Assembly: GCA_937872535.1 (NCBI GenBank)
Contig: CALMTC010000019.1
Location: forward strand, 1 to 54,466
Direction of reading: 5' to 3'
Source: an uncultured bacterium
GTDB lineage: Bacteria; Patescibacteriota; Gracilibacteria; Absconditabacterales; Absconditicoccaceae
DNA length: 54,466 bases
The notes below the pieces were generated by a model that was not told the origin of the DNA, did no database searches, and worked only from the letters and a program-made list of their open reading frames with translations. The position numbers were made by a program, and so were the translations under genes. Below are positions 30,871 to 41,148 of the stretch, one piece after another (the stretch's first letter is position 1; each line of letters opens with the position of its first letter).

Positions 30871-31400
30871 ATTCAAAATTGTTGTAAAACATTATTTTGC
30901 AACTCTTCTTCGGATAAACCTTCTAAATCTATTCCCAATGACAAAAGATTTGCTTTTGCCGTATTTTGGTAATTTTGTACAGCTTTTTTCGATTTTCTAA
31001 TCTCATTATTTAACTCAGTAAATTTCTTAAATTTCAGTAAACCCATAAGAATATGGTCTCAGCTTAACAACAAATCACATATATTTGATAATACAGAAAA
31101 TTCAAAAGATTGATTGTTAGGCGTTATATTTATAAAGTTTTTTACAGATAACTCTTCCGTAATGTTTTCCATATGAGTTTTATCAAAAGAGAATGTCAGT
31201 CATCATAAAGATCCATAATCTTTTGAAGTTGCTATTATATAAACACAAGTATCTAATGATTCAATGATTTGAAAACAGAGTTTATACTTATCTTTTTGTT
31301 TGTTAGTGTTTTTATCAACCATATTTTTACAACGGTAAAATCAACGCTTTTGGGGCATTTGATTTTTACGATTTACATACTGAAAAGTTATATTACTCAT
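30867..31400 (-). CDS. Putative partner (toxin?) of the Panacea protein
   Basis: 177 residues, overlapping the Panacea gene by 8 bp. N-terminal part is strand-rich (FQYVNRKNQMPQKRGFYRC). A middle hydrophobic stretch (FSVLSNICDLLLSGDHILMGLLKF) and a C-terminal coiled coil (KKFTELNNEIRKSKKAVQNYQN) follow. No toxin family is recognised. The tight coupling to a Panacea antitoxin-domain gene is the only functional clue. Confidence 0.5.
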
Positions 31401-31872
31401 CCATCACAACTTCTAATTTTAATTTGTCTCATATATGTTGATTTCAACCGAGGGTCGCTCATAAATCTTTCATAGGCTTAGTTTGATAAGCAAGTTTTGT
31501 TAACTCAAACGCATTAAATGATGATAGGCTATTTAGCATTTCGTCAATAAAAGTCTTCTCTTCATTTGGAAAATTAAAATCCATAGCAAAATTGTCTTGT
31601 AATTCATATTTACAGACTTCATCTCCTGAAGGAATAGCATAACAAACATATTTTAAGATTCATTTTTTAACAAGGACATTTACCTGATCATATATTTTTT
31701 GATCAAAAGGTCAGTAGGTATATCTTATATACGAAAAATCAGTTATTTGCTTATGAAGTTTTTTAAGTCCTCATAAATCTATCAAATAACATAATTTCAT
31801 AATTTCAGTTATAGAACATCATAATCTGTTTGCTATAACATAGATTATTAGTTTTTCGTTGTTTGAAAACAT
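31393..31872 (-). CDS. Panacea (SocA-like, DUF4065) domain protein
   Basis: 159 residues. EKLIIYVIANRLGCSITEIMKLCYLIDL at 6-33 followed by YIRYTYGPFDQKIYDQVN is the classic SocA/Panacea start (KL-x-YL-D ... Y-x-x-GP). It ends AFELTKLAYQTKPMKD, the usual helix. Panacea domains serve as antitoxins against many unrelated toxins. A palindromic AT-rich promoter (ACTATAAAAGTGTAGTATAGT near 31890-31910) lies upstream. Confidence 0.75.
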
Positions 31873-31966
31873 TGTTTGAAAATATTTCACTATAAAAGTG
31901 TAGTATAGTAAAAGTATGAATTGTGTCAAAAAATTCAAGCCAATAAAATGTGGCTTTATAATTACA

Positions 31967-33190
31967 TTAGCATTCTTCCTCCTTTTCCTTCTTTGCTGAA
32001 ACTCTGCTTATAAACATCGTTTCTTTATGTTCTACAAAGTCTTCAAACTGGCTAGGGTCTATTTTCCCTTCTTTGAGAAATTTGGTGAATTTGTTTGTAT
32101 CGAGCTTGAGTAAGTCACCATATACTCAGTCTTCTTTCAGTTTTTCAATCACTTTGTCTTCTTCGTCTTCATCAATCGCATAGCTTTCTCTTGTTGCTAA
32201 GCTCATTTTGTATGAGTCAGAAAAGAGTTTACTTACACCCTGTTCTTTTGCGTAGTTTACCAAAATATCTTTGTAAAACTTCTTTTTCTCCTCCAACACA
32301 TCTAATTCGTCAGAAACTTTCTTGTACTTATCAATTAGCTTTCTTATTGAGTCGATGTCATCGATCGGAGTTTGCAGGGTTTCATCTTTCATTGTCTCGT
32401 GCTTTCGAGCTGGACAGATTACTTTGAAAGGACAGTAATCACAATGTGAAGCGACTTTGGTTTCAAAAGCATTCTGATTTCATTTCTTGAGGAGCTTCTT
32501 TTTGGCTTCTATTTCTTGAGCGATAGCAAGATAGTCCTCTTGTACTTTTTTCACTAGCTCATCAGTAATCTCCCACTGGTAGCATTTATTAAAATGCAGG
32601 TAGTAGACTCTTCCTATTACTTTTTTGACTTTTGAAGCATAGAGCTGTTTGATACCAAAACCATAAAGGTTTATCTGTTCTTGTATCTTATCTTTGGCGT
32701 CTTGCGGTATTTTGGTGTTTGTCTTGTAGTCGTTGATGATAATATCATCACCCTGCATATCGAGCCTATCTATCTTTCATCTGAAACCTATCTCCTCTGA
32801 TAGATTGAAATTTACATCTTGCTCTGTACCAAAAAGTTTTTCTTGGTCAAAAGGGCTGTACTGTGAGTAGTATTCTTCCAGATATGAAACTCATCTTTGA
32901 TGGAAAGCGTCAATGTCGGCGTCAGTATACCTGATATTTTCACTCTCTTTAAGTTTTTTGATCTTTTCCTGTCGGTCTTGGTTGAAAAAACTGATAAGCT
33001 CCTCTTCTGACATAAGAGAAAAAACTCAGACTTTTTTGTAAAGCTCTTCTAGGCTGTCGTGTACCGCAGTACCAAGAATAAGATGCAGATTTTCTTCAAA
33101 TTCAGGCTTATAACCTTCTATTTTTTCAAACCTGTATTTCATCGGGCAGGTATTATAGGTATTTATCTGAGAAAATGAGTAAGTTGCCAT
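31967..33190 (-). CDS. PD-(D/E)XK nuclease, RecB/Cas4-like with Cys cluster
   Basis: 407 residues. Starts YSFSQINTYNTCPMKYRFEK (the RecB-family S-x-x-x-x-Y-x-x-CP motif). Then comes LGTAVHDSLEELY (motif with His), FRGKIDRLDM and IIINDYKTNTK (D...D-Y-K nuclease core). HCDYCPFKVICPA completes a four-Cys iron-sulphur site with the N-terminal Cys. The C-terminal 120 residues are helical. It is last in the restriction-modification operon, 52 bp after Res, so it may be an accessory nuclease of that system. Confidence 0.8.
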
Positions 33191-33242
33191 TATTTTGATG
33201 ATTTAGTGAGTTGATAAACGGTGTGAGCGGTTTGATAGTATT

Positions 33243-35789
33243 TTATTCAAAAGCCTTTACTTTTTCAATCAGCTTTCTTTGTTCACTTGGTACTTTGGCA
33301 TCAAAAACAATCCTGTACTCAAAATTAGGATTATGCTTTTGAAACTCCATAAATCAGATTTCCTTTGCAAAAACATCGTCTACGATCTTGGTATCTCACT
33401 TTTCAAAGTATTCTTTGGCTTTTTCATAGTTAGCTTTTTTGTCTGAGCCTTTAATTTCCACAACCAAATATTTCTTTGATGAGTCAGGCTTTTCAATAGA
33501 GATTAAGAAATCAGGAAAGTATTTTTTGAACCTCCTTTGTTCTTCCTCGTAAATCTCGTATTGAAAGAAAAAGTCAGTATAGTTTTCATTACCTGTTCAA
33601 CCCGTGAAATAGACATCTTTTATTGCTTCATCATCACTAAGGGCTTTTTGAATATGTTTGAAAATCTCTAATTCGTCCGAACTGTCGAAGTTGTAGGGGT
33701 TGATATGAAATCATAACCTATTTTTATTATCCAAGCTTTCCTTGTAGCAAACAAGGTTTAAATGGTCTTTATCCACATCAAAAGTAAATGAGTTTGTTTC
33801 TACTTTAATCAGTTTTAGTTCTTCTTTTAAGCTCGTTTCTTTCTCTGTGTATTCATAATAATGTTTATAAATTTGATCGATAATGAAGAAAAGCTTTTTG
33901 TTGTCGTCAGATATTATTTGTTCGATTTGCTCTTTTTCATACCCAATGTTTTGAAAAATCTGCTTTATTGTAGTGAAATCGATATGAGTATATTTGTGAA
34001 TAACCCAAAGTATCTCATAGTAATTCATAACTCTATTCAAAAGCTTTGTTTCAATATTTTGTTGTCCCTTGTCTTTGTACTCTGTCCCAAGCTCTTTGGT
34101 ATGAATATAAATATCCTGAGGCTTATACTGCTCAAAGTTTATCTTGTAGCGAGAGAAATCTTTTTGCTGAGAGGCAATAATGGATTTTATGACTTTTTTG
34201 ACTGAGATTATTGCTCTCTTTTCGATCGTGCAAGGAATAGATTGTTTTTCTTTACTGGTACTATTCAAACCCTGTATATCGACTCAAAAATTAAGCTTCA
34301 ACTCACTATCAAGCATTTTGTAGTTTTCTTTGGATAGAAAAATGCTCGCCTTTTTATCATTTTTTCCAATTGATCTCAAACATCTGGTCGTTGCTTGGAG
34401 TGTAAAAATCTTTGGTGGTTTTCTATAAAGAGCAATTGCAAACAATGATTTACAATTTCGTCACTCAGTACCCTTATTTACTAAAAGAATGATCTGTTTT
34501 TGACTTTCTGGAGTATCCAAAAGCTGAAACTCTTTGAGTTCTTCATTGCTGACTTCTGAGTGATTTTCAATGACTTTGTTGCTTCCAATACCCATTTCTT
34601 TCAAAATCTCCTTTTCAAGCTTTTGTCTCACTTCTTTGAGTTCCTCTATGTTTGCCGTGTAAATAGCAATCTTTGGGAGTTTATTTTCAAATCTTTCTTC
34701 ACCGTATCTTTGCCAAAACTCACTAATAACAAGCGTAAGAAAATCGTCTGATTTGACCTCTCCAAACTCTATGATTTCTGCTTCTTTCAATATACCGTCT
34801 TGGATACCTTCTTTGAGTCAAAAGTAGTAAACAACATTTGAGATCATTTTACCTTCGACATATGGCGTCCCTGTCATATTGATACAATTTATCAGCGATT
34901 TGTTTTCGTGTATTCTATTGATAGCATCCTTAGTTTTTTTGATTTCTCACTCAAGAGTCATTCCGAAGCTATGATGAGCCTCATCGATAAAAACACTCAG
35001 ATTTTCTAATTTTTTGAGAGAAATAAGCCTTTGATTTTCTATTTCGTGCTGTTCTCTTGCCTTTGGGTCTCCCAAAAGACTATTTTTCAGATCTCATTGA
35101 TTACCTTTCCTCGTTTTTACGATGATCTTTTGAGAGTTGGTGACAATAACATTGTAAACACTCCCTTCGGAGACTGCTATGGTATGCTTTGTGTCTTCCA
35201 GATAATGATATTTGATTTGAAGCAAGGCGTTTTGATATTCTGGCGGTATAATGTTTCTTTCATCAAATGATTTGATCTCTTTGAGAGATTGTATGATGGT
35301 CTTGTCGGGTGCGAACACAAGAAAGTTTTTGGCAAAAAGAGGACTCTCAGGGTGGTAGTAGCTCAAAACAATATCATAGAGCATAAACGCCGTCATCAAA
35401 ACTGTCTTACCTGTCCCCATCGTCAAAGCATAGACTTGGTTGGTATAGTCATCATTACCAAAACTACTTCCTATTTTCTCAGCAATCTTCTTTCTTTTGT
35501 CTTGCTCTGAAAGCTCCATCAAATCCAGCACCTCGTCTGATGAATACTTAAGCTCTTTGATAAGTTCTTTAAAAGGCAGTATGTCAAAAACGATCTCATT
35601 CAAAGGTTTGTTTTTACAAACCTCTTTGAGGTATATATAGCTTTCTAAGGCTTCCTTTTGAGGTTGTCTCAGAAAGTTGACCTTGTGGATATACTTCAAA
35701 ATATTCGATGTTTCAGGATAAACACCTTCATATCATTGTTCTTTTCGGGCTTGTATTTTACTTTGGAGAGCATTGAGAAAAAATTGCAT
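33243..35789 (-). CDS. res: Type III restriction enzyme Res subunit (helicase-nuclease)
   Basis: 848 residues. Walker A MGTGKTVL near residue 97, DEAH box (VFIDEAHHS), NMTGTPYVEGK, then a second RecA domain with GRNCKSLFAIALYRKP and QATTRCLRSIG (motif VI). The C-terminus has FPDFLISIEKPDSSKKYLVVEIKG, the PD...ExK endonuclease site. In Type III systems Res and Mod together cut DNA after ATP-driven movement. Its mod partner is upstream in the same operon, separated by three small genes. Confidence 0.88.
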
Positions 35790-35815
35790 AGGTTTTGGTT
35801 TGGTTGATAAAAAAC

Positions 35816-36001
35816 TTAAAAATCCACAGCAAATGTTCACTTTTTAACTCAGGCTAACTTTTCCATTTTCGCTGTTTCCCTCTTCCTGTATGTTTCCATT
35901 GGATTTGCTATGATTTTGATTTCACCCGTTTCAATATTTGTATATTTTACCTTCTTTTCTGTGTCATCGACCCGTTCCCGTGTCCGTCATTTCTTTTCCA
36001 T
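35816..36001 (-). CDS. Small basic protein, 61 aa, in the R-M operon
   Basis: Starts at an ATG overlapping the stop of the previous gene (TAATG). Sequence KKVKYTNIETGEIKIIANPMETYRKRE looks like a short strand-pair domain. It lies 26 bp before res. No family recognised; it may be a linker or regulatory peptide of the operon. Confidence 0.45.
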
Positions 36002-36567
36002 TATACTTTGGTCAAACATCGTCAAAAAAGTATAGTGAGTAAAGTGTGTCAAATCAGTCATATGAGTCAGGGTTTTTTAATTTCAATAGTCCCGCAATTT
36101 ATAAGTTGCTTCTCTTGTTCTGTTAAGTCAGATCGATTCACTCTCGTGAGACTTAGGTTTTCAAACCGTTTGTCACTTTTACCATTCACACTATTGAACC
36201 ATTCAATAGCTTCCTGATCTGGCAAACTATCCTTAAAAGTACGATTTTTTGAATAGTCGCCAAATCATTGGTGCAAGACCTGTTGGATTTCTCAAAGGTG
36301 CAACTTATAGAGGTAGTTTATCCACATATTCGGGCTTCTAAACCTTGAGTGAAGTATCATATGTGGCTCAATAGCTATTGGGTGGACATTCAAATAATCA
36401 TCGTAATTCTCAGAGTGAAATTGAATACTGTTTGCATCTCCTTTCAAACCTGTAAGCTGACAAATATACTCAATTTTATAGCCTTCTTTTAGACATTTCT
36501 TTTGGAGGTTGTTTATTTTCATTCTATAATCTCCTGAAAATCAATTATATTCTTTCATAGCAGTCAT
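36001..36567 (-). CDS. HNH-like protein in the R-M operon
   Basis: 188 residues if started at ATG 36567 (MTAMKEYNGFSGDYRMKINN); a shorter start is at 36522. YICQLTGLKGDANSIQFHSENYDDYLNVHPIAIEPHMILHSRF follows the spacing of HNH nucleases and their HH-x-DY-x-kP-x-V relatives. Only one Cys of the zinc pairs is evident. The C-terminus mentions no further domain. It may nick DNA or serve as a specificity accessory to the Type III system. Confidence 0.5.
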
Positions 36568-36596
36568 TTTTTTATTTTGAGAAAAGTAAAAAACTG

Positions 36597-36755
36597 CTAT
36601 TTACCCTTTTTCACTGTAGTTTTTTTGATTGGTTTCTTATTTACTGGTGGCTCTCGTTTTTCATACTTCAGTCCATCTTTTGTTCTATCTAACTTCTTTT
36701 TTGTGAGATCGTCTCCCTGATGAAACCTTTTACCAGCTCTTGATTTTGTAGGCAT
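36597..36755 (-). CDS. Very basic 52-aa protein in the R-M operon
   Basis: Lys/Arg-rich throughout (KSRAGKRFHQGDDLTKKKLD; PVNKKPIKKTTVKKGK), like nucleic-acid-binding tails. It begins 26 bp after mod. Unknown function. Confidence 0.45.
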   Translation of the reverse strand: MPTKSRAGKRFHQGDDLTKKKLDRTKDGLKYEKREPPVNKKPIKKTTVKKGK

Positions 36756-36780
36756 TGATTATTTTTTTATAATTTAAAAA

Positions 36781-38694
36781 TTATTTAACCTCTATATCAT
36801 AGGTTTCAAACAGCTCTTCACCCAAAATATCAATAATTTTGATTGCGAGGGTGAACTTTCCTTTCTTTGAATACTGCCAACTATAAGAACCTTTGACCGT
36901 TTCTTTTTTAGATGGATTATCGATAATCTCGGCATTGAATAACTTATCATCATAGTCAGCATCAATAGCTATGCTGTCTATAGTCTGCTTTCGATCTTCA
37001 ATGAGTGTTTTATCAGACTTCCCTTTGTTTTCTATTTCTAGCTTTTTAAGTAAAACTGGCGAAATAAAATCGTTTATAGAAATTGATAAATCTGATTTTT
37101 TTACTTCAATTTTACATTCCAAAACGGGTTTCTCTTTGAATATAATGCCTTCTTTTTCAATAAGTATATCTCTGACATTGATTGTACAACTGGTCGTGTT
37201 TTTCTTTCTGATATATGCTTCAATATCCAGCTCTTTTCCGCTACAAATAATATCAATATCGTAGTATTTCAAAGGGCTATTTGAGTAAATATAGTCATTC
37301 TGGTTAGTTTCCAAATGAGTCATAATATCGTCTATGTCTTTCTTTGAAAGAATGCGATTTGGATCAATGATTTTCACATACGATCAGGAATTTTTACCGT
37401 CAAAATAGCCTCTCACCGACTCTACACCATAACTTTCCATCAAAATTTCCTTATAAGTCGCAATACCTTCATCTTTGTTTTTAAAAAGATTGTATTCGTT
37501 TACATTGTATACCTTAAAGGCAAGCGGTGTAGTAAGAAATCATTTTTTCTCTTGTTCAGAAGATCAATCTATGTAATGAAATGGATTTCAATCAGGCAGA
37601 ATTGATCATAAAATATTTGTATGGTCTTTTGGATCTGGAATATGCACATTAGCAAAATGAAGTGTCCTACGCTTGGAAACCTCAGCACGATCTTTGATTT
37701 GTTTTTCAATAATAGTATTTAACCTGCTAATAGTTGTATTGATTGCACCTGTATTGATGTCACAACCTATCCACTTACGACCAAGTTTTTGAGCAACTGC
37801 AATTGTTGTGCCACTTCCCATAAAACAATCCATTACAAGGTCTCAAGGATTTGACGAAGCACTAATAATTCTTTCAAGCAATTTTTCAGGTTTCTGAGTT
37901 GGGTAATCCATCTTCTCAGAGCTTGTCGATGCAATAAATGGTATATCCCAAACATCAGTTGCTTTTTTATCGTATGACATCTCATAGATAATATTACCGT
38001 GTTCATCTCTTGCTCTCATATTTTTACCATCTCTCCCTTCTCTTAGACTTTGTTTTACTGGTGTTTCACGAATTATTTTTATAGTATTAAACTCAATGCT
38101 ACTCGTCTTCTTATAAAAAAGGATTGTATCATAAGATTTTGGAAAAGACTGAGAAGAAGCACTCATCTTATTGGTATAGTTCCAAATAATTTCATTTACA
38201 AAGTTTTCTTCACCAAAAATTTCATCCATAATACATCTCAAATGATGATTTTTATGCCAATCGCAGTGTAAATATATCGATCAATTTTCTGTCAATAATT
38301 CTCTCAGCAATAAAAGCCTTTCATACATAAATTGTAAGTATTCATCTTTTCATCGAATATCGCTATATTGAGCCTCTTCAAAAAGGTTTTGTTCTTTTCC
38401 TGCTAGCTCTTTTCATCTGAATTTTATCGTTTTGACATAGTCAGCTTTACTATCAAAAGGCGGATCTATGTATATGAGATTTACTTTTCATCTATATTCT
38501 TTGAGTAAGTGAGAAAGCACCTGAAAGTTATCTCACCAAAAAATCTTGTTGAACTCTTGGCTTTCTTTGTCTCCATACACCTCTTTTTCTTGAGATGGGT
38601 AGTAATCTATATGAAGTTGGGCGGTTTTACCATCCCAATTGAGCATTGGGCGTCCTTTGGCTTTGATGAGATTTTTTTCAGTTTTTTCTGACAT
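36781..38694 (-). CDS. mod: Type III modification methyltransferase Mod (beta-class N6-adenine)
   Basis: 637 residues. YIDPPFDSKADYV is the DPP[F/Y] catalytic motif IV near residue 75. DCFMGSGTTIAVAQKLGRKWIGCDI near residue 290 is the SAM-binding motif I. The order IV before I is the beta class used by Type III Mod proteins. The C-terminal 200 residues (from VKIIDPNRILSKKD) form a separate strand-rich domain, read through by a TGA-coded Gly. It heads the six-gene operon that includes res. Element C lies 49 bp upstream. Confidence 0.88.
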
Positions 38695-38742
38695 AACAAA
38701 AAAGTGCTTATGGAGTAAAGCACCGTTGGTATGAGTCTATAC

Positions 38743-38902
38743 ACAAAAGAGACGCATTACCGGCGGGGCTACCCCACAAATTGGATTTTTAAAGTCACAA
38801 CCGTGAGCCCGACGATAACACGCCTCAGCTTGTAAGTTATGACTTTAAATAACCCAAAAATGAGCTATTGGTTTTTTCCAATTTATTTTTTTGTGGGGTA
38901 GC
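38743..38902 (-). ncRNA. Element C: third copy of the hairpin/pseudoknot element
   Basis: On the - strand. The outer stem GCTACCCCACAAA / TTTGTGGGGTAGC (38890-38902 with 38768-38780) is perfect over 13 bp, and AAAGTCA/TGACTTT forms an inner stem. The apical loop GAGGCGTGTTATCG (38813-38826) pairs over 14 positions, using G-U, with CGGTAATGCGTCTC (38749-38762). This is followed by TTTT. Primary sequence differs from A and B almost everywhere, yet the helix plan is the same. It precedes mod by 49 bp. Confidence 0.65.
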
Positions 38903-38935
38903 AAATTCAGTATAAATTTACTCCCTAAAATTACA

Positions 38936-39043
38936 ATGAAATATTTGGAAAATGGGATTGTTTATTGAGAGAATATGGCTATATTTAAGACAAATAAAGC
39001 CAACATAAGAGCGATGAGCGTTTTACAATACCTACAATTCTAG
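38936..39043 (+). CDS. Possible 35-aa ORF
   Basis: MKYLENGIVYGEN start, one TGA-coded Gly, TAG stop 2 bp before the KilA-N gene. Too short to judge; it could be a leader peptide. Confidence 0.25.
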
Positions 39044-39045
39044 CT

Positions 39046-39912
39046 ATGCCAAAAAATCAAATTCTGACCGTTGAAGGTCACGAAATAGTTATATTTTCAC
39101 ATCAGGGCGAAGATTTCATTTGTCTTACAGACATTATGAAAAGCGTTGATGGCAACCAAAAGATAGAGAAATGGATGAGCAATAGAGGGACGATTGACTT
39201 TCTGGGAACTTGGGAAGCGATGCACAACCCTGACTTTGATTATCCAGCTTTTTGAGACATCAGAACTGAGTCTTGAACTCCATCTTTTACTATTTCTGTC
39301 ATAAAACGAAAAGATAAAACCAACGCTATCGGTATATTTTCAAGAACAGGTAAATTCTGAGGCACTTATGCACATAAGGATATTGCATTTGAGTTTGCAA
39401 GTTGGCTCAGTCCCCAATTTAAGCTCTATATCATCAAAGAGTTTCAAAGACTCAAAGAAGAAGAGCAAGAAAAAATGGCTCTCGGTCGGGATATAAAAAG
39501 GCTCATCAGTAAAGCAAATTATAGACTACACACTGACGCCATCAAAGAAAATCTGGCTCATACGGTTTTGCATCAAACATATCTCTACACAACAGAAGCT
39601 GAAATGCTCAATATAGCAGTATTTGGTATGACTAGTACGGAACGAGCTAAACAAAATCCTAAGAAAGCTCAAAAAGGCAATATTAGAGATGACGCCTCCG
39701 TAGAAGAGCTTACCGTACTATCAAACTTAGAGGTACTGAATGCTGAAATGATCAAAAATGGCATATCGCAAGAGAAAAGACAAGAAATACTTATACAAAG
39801 AGCCTCAGAACAATTACAAACGCTATCAAAACTCTGAAGTATCAAAAAAATTAAAGAGAAAGTTGAAACCGAAAACATAAAAAAGCTTTGAATTAAAAAA
39901 AGCCTGAAATAA
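39046..39912 (+). CDS. KilA-N domain protein
   Basis: 288 residues. The N-terminal 140 residues show the KilA-N pattern: ICLTDIMKSVDGNQKIEKWMSNRGTIDFLGTWE, then GRTGKFGGTYAHKDIAFEFASWLSPQFKLYIIKEFQRLK. KilA-N is a DNA-binding domain of phage antirepressors and phage-like islands. The remainder is helical. It faces away from the R-M operon, with element C between, and may regulate unit 3. Confidence 0.85.
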
Positions 39913-39923
39913 GCCTGAAATTA

Positions 39924-39947
39924 AATTACCCCTAATTCGGGGTAATT
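39924..39947. terminator. Hairpin after the KilA-N gene
   Basis: AATTACCCC 39924-39932 pairs with GGGGTAATT 39939-39947 around a 6-nt loop. There is no T run on the + strand, so it may be an attenuator or operator rather than a classical terminator. Confidence 0.5.
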
Positions 39948-40011
39948 AGAAAAACCTTGTTGTGAATTAAGGTTTTAATGTGATCACAATTATTTTATAC
40001 AACCTAGCTCT

Positions 40012-40737
40012 ATGAATAATATCTTTATTGCTAATTTTAAAACTGATATATCTTTTGAAGACTATGAAAATCAAAAATTTGATGCACTTCATAATGAAAT
40101 AGTGAAATCTGGTTGGACAGAAAATATGCTATCAATGCTTTTAGAGGTTGCTTTTTATCCAATCAAAAATGATGAGAGCTTCTTATCATATTTTTCAAAC
40201 TCTAGGGAGCTTAGTTATCTTATCTTTCAGATATTCTATTGCCCTCAAAATCTTTATATAGATGGTGATAATCCATATACTTTTAGCACATTAGATAAAA
40301 TTTGAGAGGGCGGAAGATTTGCTGTCTATGATATGGCTACTCTTGATGAAAAGATTTCTTCGTATGAAGATTACTCTCATAAAAATGTCTTTTTTCTGAC
40401 TTATCTTGTGACTTTAAAAAGATATTTCAAAGATAAAGACCCATTTAGTCATATTATGAGTGAAAATATTCATCCAGATTCGACTCTCGTAGAATATCAA
40501 AAGTTTTTTAAAGATATTCAGGGGGTGTCTGATTTATGAGAAGAATTTAATAATTTTCTACTAAGAGCTGAAGTGAAGAATTGAAAACCATACTATTTGG
40601 AGGCGGAAACCAAGTCCAAAAATACTGATTTTATGTATTGGAAAAAAAAGTTATGATCGCATAGAAAAATTGAAGAAAATGCCAATGATGACCAAGTGGT
40701 TTCACTAAAGGTCATTAAAAAATTCAAATATGAATAA
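40012..40737 (+). CDS. Hypothetical protein, 241 aa
   Basis: Soluble, aromatic-rich, with internal TGA-coded Gly and no recognised domain. The C-terminus (KPYYLEAETKSKNTDFMYWKKK) has a Glu-x-Glu-x-Lys pattern that could be a nuclease-like core, but other motifs are missing. It stands alone between KilA-N and a small gene in unit 3. Confidence 0.5.
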
Positions 40738-40776
40738 CCATTGAAATTCTCGCATATTTCTCTATAAATTTTGCAA

Positions 40777-40835
40777 GCCCTAAGCAAAGGCTACTTTTAA
40801 ATACAAGTATGGTACTAACTCCCTAAGCAAAGGAG
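40777..40835 (+). repeat. Two hairpins sharing the core CCCTAAGCAAAGG
   Basis: The 13-nt core occurs at 40778-40790 and 40821-40833, each closed by different matching flanks (GCC/GGC and CTCC/GGAG). Both lie just upstream of the 50-aa gene at 40859, so they may be regulatory RNA hairpins or protein sites. Confidence 0.55.
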
Positions 40836-40858
40836 AGGTAAAGGAACATATTTTGTAA

Positions 40859-41011
40859 ATGACAATTGAACAAGCGAGACAGTTGCTTGGTGATGAGCTT
40901 TCTCAGAAAATGAGTGACAAAGACATTGAGGATATGGTGAGTATGTACAGGGCTATATCTAGGCTATTTATCAACGATCTCATTAAGAAGAGAAATACCA
41001 AAACAACTTAG
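40859..41011 (+). CDS. Small helical protein, 50 aa
   Basis: MTIEQARQLLGDELSQKMSD, then an amphipathic helix and a basic tail. It is followed by a strong terminator, so it forms its own transcription unit. It resembles short regulatory peptides of mobile elements but no family is recognised. Confidence 0.5.
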   Translation: MTIEQARQLLGDELSQKMSDKDIEDMVSMYRAISRLFINDLIKKRNTKTT

Positions 41012-41016
41012 TACAA

Positions 41017-41039
41017 AACGCCCCTAAAGGGCGTTTTTT
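41017..41039 (+). terminator. Terminator after the 50-aa gene
   Basis: AACGCCC 41017-41023 pairs with GGGCGTT 41029-41035, followed by a T run. Confidence 0.8.
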
Positions 41040-41148
41040 CCTTACTTATTACAACAATGAGATCATAATAAATTAAACTTGCAATTTATGATTAAATAAC
41101 AATACTTAAAACGCTCATCGGCTTCTTTATCAAGTTTAACTCTAAATA

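Noticed and set aside
31916-32113. Plus-strand ORF with a signal-like start (MNCVKKFKPIKCGFIITLAF)
   Set aside because: It is mostly antisense to the RecB-like nuclease gene, whose frame is well supported.
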